The position numbers were made by a program, and so were the translations under genes. A DNA stretch of 64,000 nucleotides, taken from Sphaerisporangium rubeum. GTDB taxonomy: Bacteria; Actinomycetota; Actinomycetes; Streptosporangiales; Streptosporangiaceae. The notes beneath the pieces were generated by a model. The model searched no databases. It was not told the DNA's origin and saw only the letters and a program-made list of their open reading frames with translations. Below, piece by piece: positions 26,256 through 35,600 of the stretch. The stretch covers positions 4,146,501 through 4,210,500 of the forward strand of contig NZ_JACHIU010000001.1 of the NCBI RefSeq assembly GCF_014207705.1. The letters are read 5' to 3'. Positions within the stretch are counted from its first letter, which is position 1, and the number at the start of each line of letters is the position of its first letter.

Positions 26256-27242
26256 TCATCCCAGCGGCGCGGCGGCGAACTCCCTCATGCCTTCGGCGAA
26301 CGGGGTGCGTGCCTGGAAGCCCAGTTCCTTGGCCGCGAGGTCCGGTGCGGCTGTGACGTGCCGTACGTCGCCGAGCCGGTACTCCCCTGTGACCACCGGC
26401 TCGGGGCCGCCGTAGGCCGCCGCCAGCGCCGCGGCCATCTCCCCCACGGTGTGCGGGTGACCGCTCGCGATGTTGTACGCCACCAGCCGGCCGGGCCGGC
26501 CGCCTGCGAGTGCGGCGACGTTGGCTTCGGAGATGTCGCCGACATGCACGAAGTCCCGGCGCTGGCCGCCGTCCTCGAACACCCGGGGGGCCCGGCCGGC
26601 CTCCAGGGCCGACCGGAAGATCGCCGCCACACCCGAGTACGGGGTGTCCCTCGGCATGCCGGGTCCGTACACGTTGTGGTAGCGCAACGCCACCGCGACA
26701 CCACCGGTCTCCCTGGCCCAGCCGGCGGCGAGGTGCTCCTGTGCGAGCTTGGTGGTGGCGTAGGCGTTGCGCGGATCGGCCGGCGCGTCCTCGGCGATCA
26801 TCGCGGGGGCCAGCGGCGCCGCGCAGTCAGGGCAACGCGGCTCGAACCGTCCTCGATCCAGGTCGGCGACGGTGCGGGGGCCCGGCCGTACCCGGCCGTG
26901 CCGCGCGCAGTCGTAGGCCCCTTCCCCGTAGACGACCATCGACGACGCCAGCACCAGGCGGCCGGTGCCGTGCCGTGCCATCGCCGCGAGCAGTTCGGCC
27001 GTGCCGTACACGTTGACCGACGCGTAGTCCGGCAGGTCGGCCACGTCCACCCCGAGCCCGACCTTGGCCGCCTGGTGGACCACGGCCTCCACTCCCGGCA
27101 ACGCCAGGTCCAGATCGGCGGCGGACCGCACGTCGCCACCGGTCCTGACGTCCAGACCGGTCACGTCGTGCCCCGCCGCCTCCAGCGCACGCGCCACGTG
27201 ACCGCCGATGAACCCGGCCGCGCCGGTGAGCAGAATCCTCAT
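26256..27242 (-). CDS. NAD-dependent sugar epimerase/dehydratase with a CxxC insert
   Basis: The protein has 328 residues. ATG at 27242 starts MRILLTGAAGFIGGHVA, the Rossmann glycine motif of extended short-chain dehydrogenases. The catalytic segment SSMVVYG and the YATTK pair (Tyr-x3-Lys) are present. Between them lies an insert with CPDC and another nearby Cys (DCARHG), reminiscent of dTDP-L-rhamnose 4-epimerase-like enzymes and possibly a structural zinc site. It likely interconverts a nucleotide sugar, but the substrate cannot be fixed from sequence. It ends 29 bp from the polytopic membrane-protein gene, convergent with it. Confidence 0.82.
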   Translation of the reverse strand: MRILLTGAAGFIGGHVARALEAAGHDVTGLDVRTGGDVRSAADLDLALPGVEAVVHQAAKVGLGVDVADLPDYASVNVYGTAELLAAMARHGTGRLVLASSMVVYGEGAYDCARHGRVRPGPRTVADLDRGRFEPRCPDCAAPLAPAMIAEDAPADPRNAYATTKLAQEHLAAGWARETGGVAVALRYHNVYGPGMPRDTPYSGVAAIFRSALEAGRAPRVFEDGGQRRDFVHVGDISEANVAALAGGRPGRLVAYNIASGHPHTVGEMAAALAAAYGGPEPVVTGEYRLGDVRHVTAAPDLAAKELGFQARTPFAEGMREFAAAPLG

Positions 27243-27367
27243 CCCGCCGAGCGTAGGCGCGGCCCGCGCCGCCGGCACGGCGCGGCGCGCACGCGTTCGC
27301 GGACCGTAAGAGATGCGGCTGCACAGAGCAGTGATATGACCGCTTCAAGCAAAGACCTTGTGATTTT

Positions 27368-27383
27368 CTGAACGCACGTTTAG
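27368..27383. promoter_or_regulatory. Palindromic operator candidate for the TetR gene
   Basis: CTGAACGCACGTTTAG is an inverted repeat with one mismatched pair, ending ten bases before the GTG start of the TetR gene. TetR repressors usually bind such sites in their own promoter. Confidence 0.55.
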
Positions 27384-27393
27384 ATTTCTGCAT

Positions 27394-27999
27394 GTGCCGT
27401 CAGAAGCGCGGTCGTTCATCGAACAGGCGCGGCGCGCGCAGATCGTCGCCTGCGCCATCGACGCCATCGCGACGCTCGGGTACGGCAACGCTTCGCTGGC
27501 GAAGATCGCCAAGCTGGCCAAGGTGAGCACCGGGGTGATCATTTATCACTTCGGCAGCAAGGACGAGCTGATCAGGGCCGTCGTGGAGGAGGTGGCCCGG
27601 ATCGCGACCGAGATGATGGTGCCGCGGATCATGGCGGAGACCACCGCGACCGGCGGGCTGCGCGCGTACATCGAGTCGAACCTGGACTTCATGCGGCTGC
27701 ATCCCCGGCCGTTGCTCGCGCTCGTGGAGATCGTGGGACACGGACGCGCGGAGGACGGCGGGCCGGGGCCGTACGCGGCGCAGCACGAGACCGCGCTCAC
27801 CGATCTCGCCAAGGTCCTGGACTGGGGACGGCACACCGGGGAGTTCCGTGACTTCGCCACGCGGCCGATGGCGCTCGCCATACGCGGGGCCATCGACGCC
27901 GTCCCCGCGGAAATGATCAAAAACCCTGAGCTGGACCTGCGGGAGATCTCCCGCGAACTCGTCACCGTCTTCACGCTCGCGACCCGGAGCACACCATGA
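27394..27999 (+). CDS. TetR-family transcriptional regulator
   Basis: The protein has 201 residues. The N-terminal helix-turn-helix (residues 15-62; LGYGNASLAKIAKLAKVSTGVIIYHFGSKDELI) is typical TetR, and the ligand-binding half is helical. GTG at 27394. The stop overlaps the ATG of the ABC ATPase gene (ATGA), so regulator and transporter are one operon, probably autoregulated through the palindrome at 27368. The ligand is probably a compound the transporter exports (inference from the common arrangement). Confidence 0.9.
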   Translation: MPSEARSFIEQARRAQIVACAIDAIATLGYGNASLAKIAKLAKVSTGVIIYHFGSKDELIRAVVEEVARIATEMMVPRIMAETTATGGLRAYIESNLDFMRLHPRPLLALVEIVGHGRAEDGGPGPYAAQHETALTDLAKVLDWGRHTGEFRDFATRPMALAIRGAIDAVPAEMIKNPELDLREISRELVTVFTLATRSTP

Positions 28000-28751
28000 T
28001 CCCCGCATTACAGACCTCCCGCCTGCGCAAGGCCTTCGGCGACAAGATCGCCGTCGACGACATCGACCTGACCATCCCGGCGGGCTCCTTCTACGGCCTC
28101 GTCGGCCAGAACGGCGCCGGCAAGACCACCACGCTGTCCATGGCCGTCGGCCTGCTGCGGCCCGACGGCGGCAGCGCGCGGATCTTCGGTGCGGACGTGT
28201 GGTCCGACCCCGCCGTGGCGAAGGCCCTGGTGGGGGTGCTGCCGGACGGCCTGGCCATGCCGGAGCGGCTCACCGGCCGCGAGGTGCTCACCTACCTCGG
28301 GCTGCTGCGCGGGCTTCCGCGTGAGGTGGTGGACCAACGGGCCGCCGAGCTGCTGGCCGTGCTGGAGCTGGACGAGGCGGAGAAGACCCTGGTCATCGAG
28401 TACTCCACCGGCATGCGCAAGAAGATCGGCCTCGCCACCGCGCTGCTGCACGCGCCGCGGCTGCTGGTGCTCGACGAGCCGTTCGAGGCCGTGGACCCGG
28501 TGTCCGCCGCGACCATCAAGACCATCTTGCGCGGCTTCGTGGCGGGTGGCGGTTCCATCGTGCTGTCCAGCCACGTCATGGCCCTGGTCGAGCAGCTCTG
28601 CGACCACGTCGCGGTGATCGACAAGGGCCGGGTGGCGGCGGCAGGCACCCTGGACGAGGTGCGCGGCGCGAGCACCCTGGAGGACGCCTTCGTCGGGCTC
28701 GTCGGCGCCGAGAGCGGCGGGATCAAGGAGCTGGCGTGGCTGTCGCGATGA
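27996..28751 (+). CDS. ABC transporter ATP-binding protein
   Basis: The protein has 251 residues. Walker A is GQNGAGKTTT, the signature is YSTGMRKKIGLA, Walker B is LLVLDEPFEAVD, and the H-loop His is in SSHVM. It belongs to the drug/polyketide-export (ABC-2-like) ATPase group. Start and stop both overlap neighbouring genes by ATGA, so it is co-translated with the regulator and permease. Confidence 0.92.
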   Translation: MIPALQTSRLRKAFGDKIAVDDIDLTIPAGSFYGLVGQNGAGKTTTLSMAVGLLRPDGGSARIFGADVWSDPAVAKALVGVLPDGLAMPERLTGREVLTYLGLLRGLPREVVDQRAAELLAVLELDEAEKTLVIEYSTGMRKKIGLATALLHAPRLLVLDEPFEAVDPVSAATIKTILRGFVAGGGSIVLSSHVMALVEQLCDHVAVIDKGRVAAAGTLDEVRGASTLEDAFVGLVGAESGGIKELAWLSR

Positions 28752-30562
28752 CCATGGTCAAGATGAAGGTCGCCGTGCTGCGCCACTCCATGAGCGGCCA
28801 GCGCGCGGGCTTCACGGTGATGGGTGCGGTGACGGGGCTGGTCCTCGCCGGCGGCACGATCTGGCTGGGGCTCGGCACGGCGGAGCTGCTCGCCGCCGCG
28901 TACGCCGTGTGGATGCTCGGCTGGATCTTCGGCCCGGCGTTCGCCGGAGGCGGTGACGAGACGCTGCGGCCGGAGTTCTTCACCCTGCTCGGCCTGCCGC
29001 CACGCCGCCTGGCCTCGGGGCTCCTGGTGTCGGCGTTCGTCGGTGTGGCGCCGGTCATCAGCCTGCTGGCCCTCGCCGGTCTGACCGTCCACGGTGCGCG
29101 TCTCGGGGCCGTCGCGGCGCTGGTGTCGGTACCCGTGGCGCTGACGCAGCTCGCGGTGTTCGTGCTGCTGTCGCGGGTGGCCGTCGCGCTGCTCGGCATC
29201 GCGCTGCGGTCCCGGGCCGGCGCGGTCGGCGCGGGGCTGGCCAACGGCCTGGTGCTGGCGCTGCTCGGCCAGATCTGGGTGGTGTTCGTCGCGCTCGGCC
29301 GGCCAGGCGGCGTGCCGCCGGTGGTAGGTGAGGTGGCGCGTCACCTGCCGTCCGGCTGGGGTGTGGTCGCGGTGGAGGCCGCGGGGTCGGGTGACTGGGT
29401 CAGGGCAGGCGCGGCGCTCGCCGCGCAGGTGGTGCTGGCGGTGCTGCTGCTGGCCGCGTGGGCCGCGCTGCTCACCCGGCGCGCGGGGGCCACGCGCACC
29501 GCGCCGAGGGGCCGGGCCCCGATGCGGGTCACCACGGCGTCAGGCGCGGTGCTCTCCAAGGAGTTGCGCACCTGGTCGCGCGACCTGGTGCGGACCCACC
29601 AGTTCATGTTCGCGCTGGCGTACGGGGTGTTCTTCGCCGCCGCTCCGCTGCTGATCGGCGTTCCGGACATGCTGCCGCTGGCCGGGCCGATCTTCGTGGT
29701 GATGGCCGCGGCGCTGTCGGCCAACCTGTACGGCACCGACGGCACCGCGCTGTGGCTCGCGCTCATGACGCCGGGGACCGCGGACGTGCGGGGACGGCAG
29801 CACGCGTGGCTGCTCACCGTCGCGCCGGTGGCGGTCGTGCTGACCGTCGCGCCGGTCGCCGCCGTGGACGGTTCCTGGCCCGTGATGCTCGCGCTGCTGG
29901 TGTCGCTGCTCGGCGGCGGCGCCGGCCTGGTGCCGCTGGCCTCGGTGTACGCGCTGGTCCCCGGCATCGACCCGCACAAGCGCGGTGGCAACCCGCTGCG
30001 CTTCACCGAGGAGGACGGCACGGTCACCGGCATGGTGTACGCCGTGCTGGCGCTGGTCCTGGTCACCGCGGCCCCCGCGACCGTGGTCGCGGCGCTGACC
30101 GGCTGGCCCGGGGTCGCCGTGGGGGTCGTGACGGGAGCGCTGTGCTACTGGGGTTTCGGCCTGCTCGCCGAGCGTGCCCTGCTCGCGCGCGGCCCGGAAC
30201 TGCTGGAGACGATGCGCACCGGCCGCCGGCCGTCCCCCGCCACCACCTCCGGCACGCCGCGCAGGTGGACCCGCTACGAGAACCTGTCGCGCCGCGACCG
30301 CCTCGTCGTCGGCGTGTGCTACACCGTCGGCGCGATCCCCCTGTTCCCCCAGGGTGTGCTCCCCGCGGTCTTCAAGGTGAACGGCGAGGACACCCGCGCG
30401 TGGTTCCTGGCCCTGTACCTGCCGGAGCCCTGGCAGTGGCCCGTCATCGCCTTCATGATCGCGCTCGGTGTCGCCATCTACGCGACCGCGGTCGTCATCC
30501 CGCTGCGCCGCGGGCCGGAGGCGACCGGGGAACCCGGCGGCGAGCAGGCCGCGGTCACCTGA
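28748..30562 (+). CDS. ABC transporter permease, large polytopic
   Basis: The protein has 604 residues with 12 or more hydrophobic segments in two halves (about 20-260 and 275-590). ATG at 28748 overlaps the ATPase stop; an in-frame GTG at 28736 adds four residues. No drug specificity can be read. It resembles the large single-chain permeases that pair with one ATPase in actinobacterial TetR-linked exporters. It is the last gene of the operon and is followed by an AT-richer gap with a hairpin. Confidence 0.85.
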   Translation: MTMVKMKVAVLRHSMSGQRAGFTVMGAVTGLVLAGGTIWLGLGTAELLAAAYAVWMLGWIFGPAFAGGGDETLRPEFFTLLGLPPRRLASGLLVSAFVGVAPVISLLALAGLTVHGARLGAVAALVSVPVALTQLAVFVLLSRVAVALLGIALRSRAGAVGAGLANGLVLALLGQIWVVFVALGRPGGVPPVVGEVARHLPSGWGVVAVEAAGSGDWVRAGAALAAQVVLAVLLLAAWAALLTRRAGATRTAPRGRAPMRVTTASGAVLSKELRTWSRDLVRTHQFMFALAYGVFFAAAPLLIGVPDMLPLAGPIFVVMAAALSANLYGTDGTALWLALMTPGTADVRGRQHAWLLTVAPVAVVLTVAPVAAVDGSWPVMLALLVSLLGGGAGLVPLASVYALVPGIDPHKRGGNPLRFTEEDGTVTGMVYAVLALVLVTAAPATVVAALTGWPGVAVGVVTGALCYWGFGLLAERALLARGPELLETMRTGRRPSPATTSGTPRRWTRYENLSRRDRLVVGVCYTVGAIPLFPQGVLPAVFKVNGEDTRAWFLALYLPEPWQWPVIAFMIALGVAIYATAVVIPLRRGPEATGEPGGEQAAVT

Positions 30563-30822
30563 TCCTTTTCTTTTAGCGCCTTTTACCCGGCATCAGCGGC
30601 AGATGGCTGCTTAACTAATATCTGCCGCGAAGACCTCTATTGCCGTAAAGCACCTCACTACGCCTGTTTTCCGATGTCAGAGTAGGTGGCCGGGGAGTAC
30701 CTGCCACTAAAAATATGCATTTATGTCCCTTTTGACGGTTAGTGCTGCGGTTGATTTGTCGCGGATATCCCCCTGCTCCCTGGACCCGCCGCCGCGGGTC
30801 GCGCGTTCCTGTGAGGCACTCT
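30563..30822 (+). promoter_or_regulatory. AT-richer leader region of the peptide-synthetase operon
   Basis: This 260-bp gap is visibly poorer in GC than its surroundings, with several A/T runs between 30563 and 30760. It holds the hairpin at 30596-30628 and a possible -35 element TTGACG (30732-30737) without a good -10 at standard spacing. No ORF in it is convincing. It probably carries the promoter and regulator sites of the synthetase genes. Confidence 0.5.
30596..30628 (+). terminator. Hairpin after the ABC exporter operon
   Basis: A perfect nine-base stem (GCGGCAGAT with ATCTGCCGC) and 15-base loop lies 34 bp after the permease stop. No U-run follows, so it is only a probable terminator. 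Confidence 0.45.
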
Positions 30823-32622
30823 GTGACAGACACCAAAAGCCGTCTTGTTCAGCTCATTCACCGGCACGCGGCCGGCCCCGGATCGGGGGTCGCGCTGGAG
30901 CAGGGCCGCAGGAGCGTGACCTACCGCGAACTGGCCGGGCTCGTGGCGGAGCGCGCTTCTGAGCTGGAGGCGCTCGGAGCGCGCGGTGCGTTCGTGGCGG
31001 TCGAGCGGGTGAAGTCGGTGGAGTTCGTGCTCGACCTGCTCGCCGTGCTCGCGGCGGGTGGGACGGTGGTGCCGGTCGATCCGGACACACCGGCCGAGCG
31101 GCGCGCGGTGTTCCTGGACCTCGCGCGGCCGGAGTTCCTGGTGGACGGCGCCGAGGTGCTGCGGCTCGGTGCGCACCGGCACCCGGGGGTGCCGCCGGAC
31201 GCGGCGTTCGTGTACTTCACCTCCGGGTCCACCGGCACGCCGAAACCGGTGCTCGGGTCGGCGGCGGCGGTCGCCGGGTTCGCCGAGTGGTTCGGGCCCG
31301 AGTTCGGTGTGCGGCCACAGGACAGGTTCGCGTTCCTCACCGGGCTGAGCTTCGAGGCGTGCCTGCGGGACGTCTTCCCGCCACTGGCGGCCGGCGCGAC
31401 GCTGGTGCTGCCTGAGGAAGGCGCGGCGGCCGACCCCGAGGCGACCGTCGCGTGGCTGGCCCGGCGGGACATCAGCGTGGTCACGGTCGTGCCGTCGGTG
31501 GCGCGCGCGTGGCTGCGGCACGGACGTGAGGTGTGCCCCTCGGTGCGCGCGGTGTTCTTCGTCGGGGAACCCCCTGGCGCGGATCTGCTCGGCCGGTGGC
31601 GTGACCTGTTCCCGGACACGACACTGCGCGTCAATTCGTACGGCTCCACCGAGAGCGGCCAGGCCACCGTGTACAACCGCATACCGGACGACCTGTCCGG
31701 CGACGCGGCGATCCCCGCCGGCCGTCCCGTCCCCGGCACGCGGTACTGCTTCATCGAACCGGAGTCCGTGCTCAGGGCCGGACTGGTGCGGGAACGGCTG
31801 GACCACCCGGTGCGCGCCGGGGAGATCGTGCTGGTGAGCCGTTCGTGCAGCCACGGCTACCTCGGGATGCCGGAGGAGAACGCCGCGAGGTTCGCGGTGC
31901 TCGGCGACGGCGTCACGGCGTACCGGACCGGCGACCTCGGCCGGGTGGACGACAACGGTGACCTGGTGGTCGTCGGCAGGGCCGACGACGAGGTGAAGAT
32001 CAACGGGGTGCGGGTGCACCCGGCGGAGGTGCTGCGGGCCGTCCGCGCGCACCCGGCGGTGCGCGACGCGTTCGTCGCCGCCACCAGGGCCGCGGACGGG
32101 TCGGCGAGCCTGACCGCGTACGTCGTCCCGGCCGGTGACCTGGAGGTCGCGCACCTGCGGCGGGACCTCGCCGACACCCTGCCGCAGGCGATGATCCCCG
32201 CACGGTTCACCGAGGTCCCCGAGTTGCCGCGCACCCGGACCGGAAAGGTGGACAGGGCCGCGCTGACCGACCTCGCCGGACGTGCCGCGCCGGCCTTCGC
32301 CGAACCGTCCGGCGAGGAGGAACGATGGGTGGCCGCGCGGTTCGCCGAGCTGCTCGGCGTGGCGCGCGTGTCGGCGGCCGACGACCTGTTCGCGCTCGGC
32401 GGCGACTCGATCACGGCCACCCGCCTGCTGTCGCGCATCTGGCAGGAGTACGGCGTGCGGCCGTCCCCACGCGAGGTGTTCACCGCCGCCACCGTCACGG
32501 GGATCGCGGCGTTGATCCTCGAGTACCGGCTGCTCGCCGAGGACCCCGACGAGTTGCGCGCGCTGCTCGACACACTGGACGGCCCCGGCGACGGCGGCCC
32601 GTCAGGCGGGGACGCGTCATGA
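30823..32622 (+). CDS. NRPS loading/first module, free-standing A-T didomain
   Basis: The protein has 599 residues. GTG at 30823 is chosen because GTGAGG sits six bases upstream. Adenylation domain, about residues 15-500: A3 YFTSGSTGTPKP, A5 NSYGSTES, A7 YRTGDLG, A8 GRADDEVKINGVRVHP and A10 TGKVDR with the catalytic Lys. The thiolation domain at about 510-585 has the phosphopantetheine Ser in LGGDSI. The specificity pocket, aligned by eye to GrsA positions 235/236/239/278/299/301/322/330/331/517, reads E-A-R-T-F-V-S-Q-A-K. Position 235 is Glu (in LSFEACLRD) instead of the Asp that clamps the alpha-amino group, so the substrate may not be an ordinary alpha-amino acid. It should load the first unit and pass it to the C domain of the next protein. 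Confidence 0.9.
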   Translation: MTDTKSRLVQLIHRHAAGPGSGVALEQGRRSVTYRELAGLVAERASELEALGARGAFVAVERVKSVEFVLDLLAVLAAGGTVVPVDPDTPAERRAVFLDLARPEFLVDGAEVLRLGAHRHPGVPPDAAFVYFTSGSTGTPKPVLGSAAAVAGFAEWFGPEFGVRPQDRFAFLTGLSFEACLRDVFPPLAAGATLVLPEEGAAADPEATVAWLARRDISVVTVVPSVARAWLRHGREVCPSVRAVFFVGEPPGADLLGRWRDLFPDTTLRVNSYGSTESGQATVYNRIPDDLSGDAAIPAGRPVPGTRYCFIEPESVLRAGLVRERLDHPVRAGEIVLVSRSCSHGYLGMPEENAARFAVLGDGVTAYRTGDLGRVDDNGDLVVVGRADDEVKINGVRVHPAEVLRAVRAHPAVRDAFVAATRAADGSASLTAYVVPAGDLEVAHLRRDLADTLPQAMIPARFTEVPELPRTRTGKVDRAALTDLAGRAAPAFAEPSGEEERWVAARFAELLGVARVSAADDLFALGGDSITATRLLSRIWQEYGVRPSPREVFTAATVTGIAALILEYRLLAEDPDELRALLDTLDGPGDGGPSGGDAS

Positions 32623-32666
32623 GGCGACCGTCGCCTGCCGAGCGCCTGACCGGAGCCGTGTCATGA
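32619..32666 (+). CDS. Possible 15-codon micro-ORF bridging the two synthetase genes
   Basis: ATG at 32619 overlaps the A-T gene stop and its own TGA overlaps the ATG of the large synthetase (ATGA at both joints). It reads MRRPSPAERLTGAVS. It may let ribosomes pass from one gene to the other, or it may be chance: the large gene has its own GGAG (32652-32655). Confidence 0.2.
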   Translation: MRRPSPAERLTGAVS

Positions 32667-35600
32667 CCGAGTCCTCTCTCGCCGACCGCCTGAGCCGGCT
32701 GTCACCCGAGCAGCGGGCCCGGCTGAGCCGCATGATGCGGGACCGGGACCCGGCGGCCGCCGACGACCTCGGTCCCATCCCGGCGGCCGACCGCTCGTCC
32801 GGGGTGCTGCCGATGTCGTTCGCGCAGCGCAGGCACTACTTCCTGCAGCGGCTGCGGCCGGAGAGCCCCGCGTACAACACCGTCGAGGCGGTACGGCTGC
32901 TCGGGCCGCTGGACGCCGAGGCGCTGCGGCACGCGGTGGCGGCGTCGGTGGCGCGGCACGAGGTGCTGCGGACCCGGTGCGTGCCGGGGCCGGGGGAACC
33001 GGTACTGGTCGCGGACGGCGGCGGCCCGGTCGTCGAGTTCACCGAGGTCTCCCCCGGCGGCACGGCGGGTGAGCTGTTCTCGCGCCTCGCCGAGCGGCCG
33101 TTCGACCTGGAACGTGAGACGCCGCTGCGGGTCACCGTGGCGCGGCTCGGCGAGGACGACCACGCGCTGCTGCTCGTCGTGCACCACATCGCCTCCGACG
33201 CGTGGACGTGCCGTCTGCTGATGGAGGAGATCTTCCGCGGGTACGCCGGCGCGACGAAGGAGCCACCGCCGATCCGGTCGACCGGCACGGCGGAGCCTCC
33301 GCGGGAGCGGTACGGCGGCACGGCGGAGCCTCCGCCGGAGCGGTACGCCGGACCGGTGGAACCGCCGCTGCCGGTGCAGTACGCCGACTACGCCGCCTGG
33401 CAGCGGGCCAGGACGGAGTCCGGCGCGGCGCGCGCGTCGCTGGCGTACTGGCGTGAGCGGCTGGCCGGCGCGCCGCCGGTGCTGGAGCTGCCGCTGGAGC
33501 ACCCGAGGCCCGCCGTGCGGTCCGACCACGGCGCCGAGCTGCGCGTGGACCTCGGCGCGGACGTGCGGCGGCGCCTGCACGCCACCGCGAAGGACGCCGC
33601 GGTGACGCCGTTCGCGCTGCTGCTCACCGCGTTCGGGTACGTGCTGCACCGGCACTGCGCCACCGGCGACGTGGTGGTGGCGACACCCGTGTCGGGTCGC
33701 GACCGTGTGGAGACCGAGCGGCTCGCCGGCTGTTTCGTCAACACGATCGTGCTGCGCCTCGGCTTCGGCGGCCCCGGCACCCGGCGTGACCTGGTACGGC
33801 GGGTGTGGCGGGACACCCTGGACGACCTCGCGCACCAGGACGTGCCGTTCGAGCACCTGGTGGCGGAACTCGGCCAGGACCGCGACCTCAGCGCCGGCCG
33901 GCTCGCGCAGGTGATGATCAACTACTATCCCGCCACCGAGGTCGCGGCCCGCGTCCCCGGCCTCGCGATCGTGCCGCTCGACGTCCCGCGCGCACGCGCC
34001 AAGTTCGACCTGACCTGCACGGTGGTCGACGCCGGCGACGCGCTGCGCGTGACGTTCACCTACGCCACCGACCTGCTCGGCCCCGGCCTCGTGGCCCGCC
34101 TCGGCGAGCACGTCACCGCCGTCCTCACCGGACTGCTCACCGACCTCGACTCCCCCGCCGCGACCCTGCCGGCGGCGCCACCCGGCGACCCCGCCCCTGA
34201 GCCGGCCCCCGCCGCACGGGACGCCGTCCCCGTCCTGGCGCGGTTCCACGCGCAGGTCGCGGCGCACCCGGACCGGGTCGCGGCGCGATGCCGCGAGGAG
34301 GCCGTGACCTACCGCGAGCTCGACGAACGAGCGGAACAGGTGGCGTCCTACCTGCGCGGCCGTGTCACGCCTGGCCACCGGGTCGCGTTGCTGTTCGAGC
34401 GATCGACCGGCTATGTGGCGGCGATCCTCGGCGCGCTGAAGGCCGGAGTGAGCTACGTACCCCTCGACCCGGCGATGCCGGCCGGCCACCTCGCGGCGGT
34501 CCTGGAGTCGTCCGGGGCCGAGGTCGTCCTCAGCCACGCGGAGGTGGACGCGACGACGGTACCGGACGGCGTGCCGGTGACCCGGCTGGAGGACCTGCCG
34601 GCGGCACACGACCCTTCACCGGCGGAACCCTCCGCCACCGGACGTCAGGACGAACCCGGCGGACACCCCGCTGACGCACATCGAGACGGAGCCGGCGGAC
34701 ATGTCGCCACTGATCCGCCGAGCGGATCCGGCGGCGCCAGGAGCGCCGCGGCCGACTCGGAGATGTATGTGCTGTTCACCTCGGGGTCGACCGGACGGCC
34801 CAAGGGGGTGGTGGTCGAGCACCGGCACTTCTCGGCCTACCTGGACTCCGTCCTCGCGCGGATGCGGGTCCCCGGCGGGCTGCGCTTCGCGATCGTGTCC
34901 ACGTTCGCCGCGGACCTCGGGCTGACCAACCTCTTCGGCGCGCTCGCCACCGGGGGGACGCTGCATGTGCTGCCGTACGAGCACGCGGCCGACCCGGCGC
35001 GGTTGGCGGCGTACTTCCGGCGGCACCCGATCGACTTCATGAAGCTGGTGCCGAGCCACCTGCAGGCCGTCGCCGAGGCGGGGCTGCTCGCGGACGTGGT
35101 GCCGGCGCGGTTCCTCGTGCTGGCCGGTGAGCCGTGTCCGTGGGACCTGGTGGCGGCCGTGCGCGCGGCCCGGCCGGGGGTCGCGGTGTGGAACCACTAC
35201 GGGCCGACCGAGACGACCGTGTCGGTGCTGGCGTACGAGATCCCCGCCTCGGCCCCACCCGGCGCCGCCGTCCCCCTCGGGTTCCCGCTCGACCACGTCC
35301 GCGCGCATGTCGTGGACGGTGACCTGCGGCCGGTTCCCCGGGGGACGGCGGGTGAGCTGCTGATCACCGGCGCGAGCGTGGCACGGGGATACCTGGACCC
35401 GGCCGACGTCCCAGCGCGCGCGGCCGGGTCCGCCGGTGCGGCGAGTACATCCGGGCCCGCCGGCACGGCCGGCCCCGCGGCGGCCGCGGCCCGGCCCCAC
35501 GGTGGCGCCGGTGACCGGTTCGTGCGCGACCCGTTCTCCGTGGACGCGCGGGCCTACCGCACCGGGGACCGCGCGCGACTGCTGCCGGACGGCGCGGTGG

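Noticed and set aside
30742-30822. Earlier in-frame start for the A-T protein at 30742
   Set aside because: The added 27 residues are Arg/Pro-rich without similarity to A-domain N-termini, and GTG at 30823 has a better ribosome-binding site.
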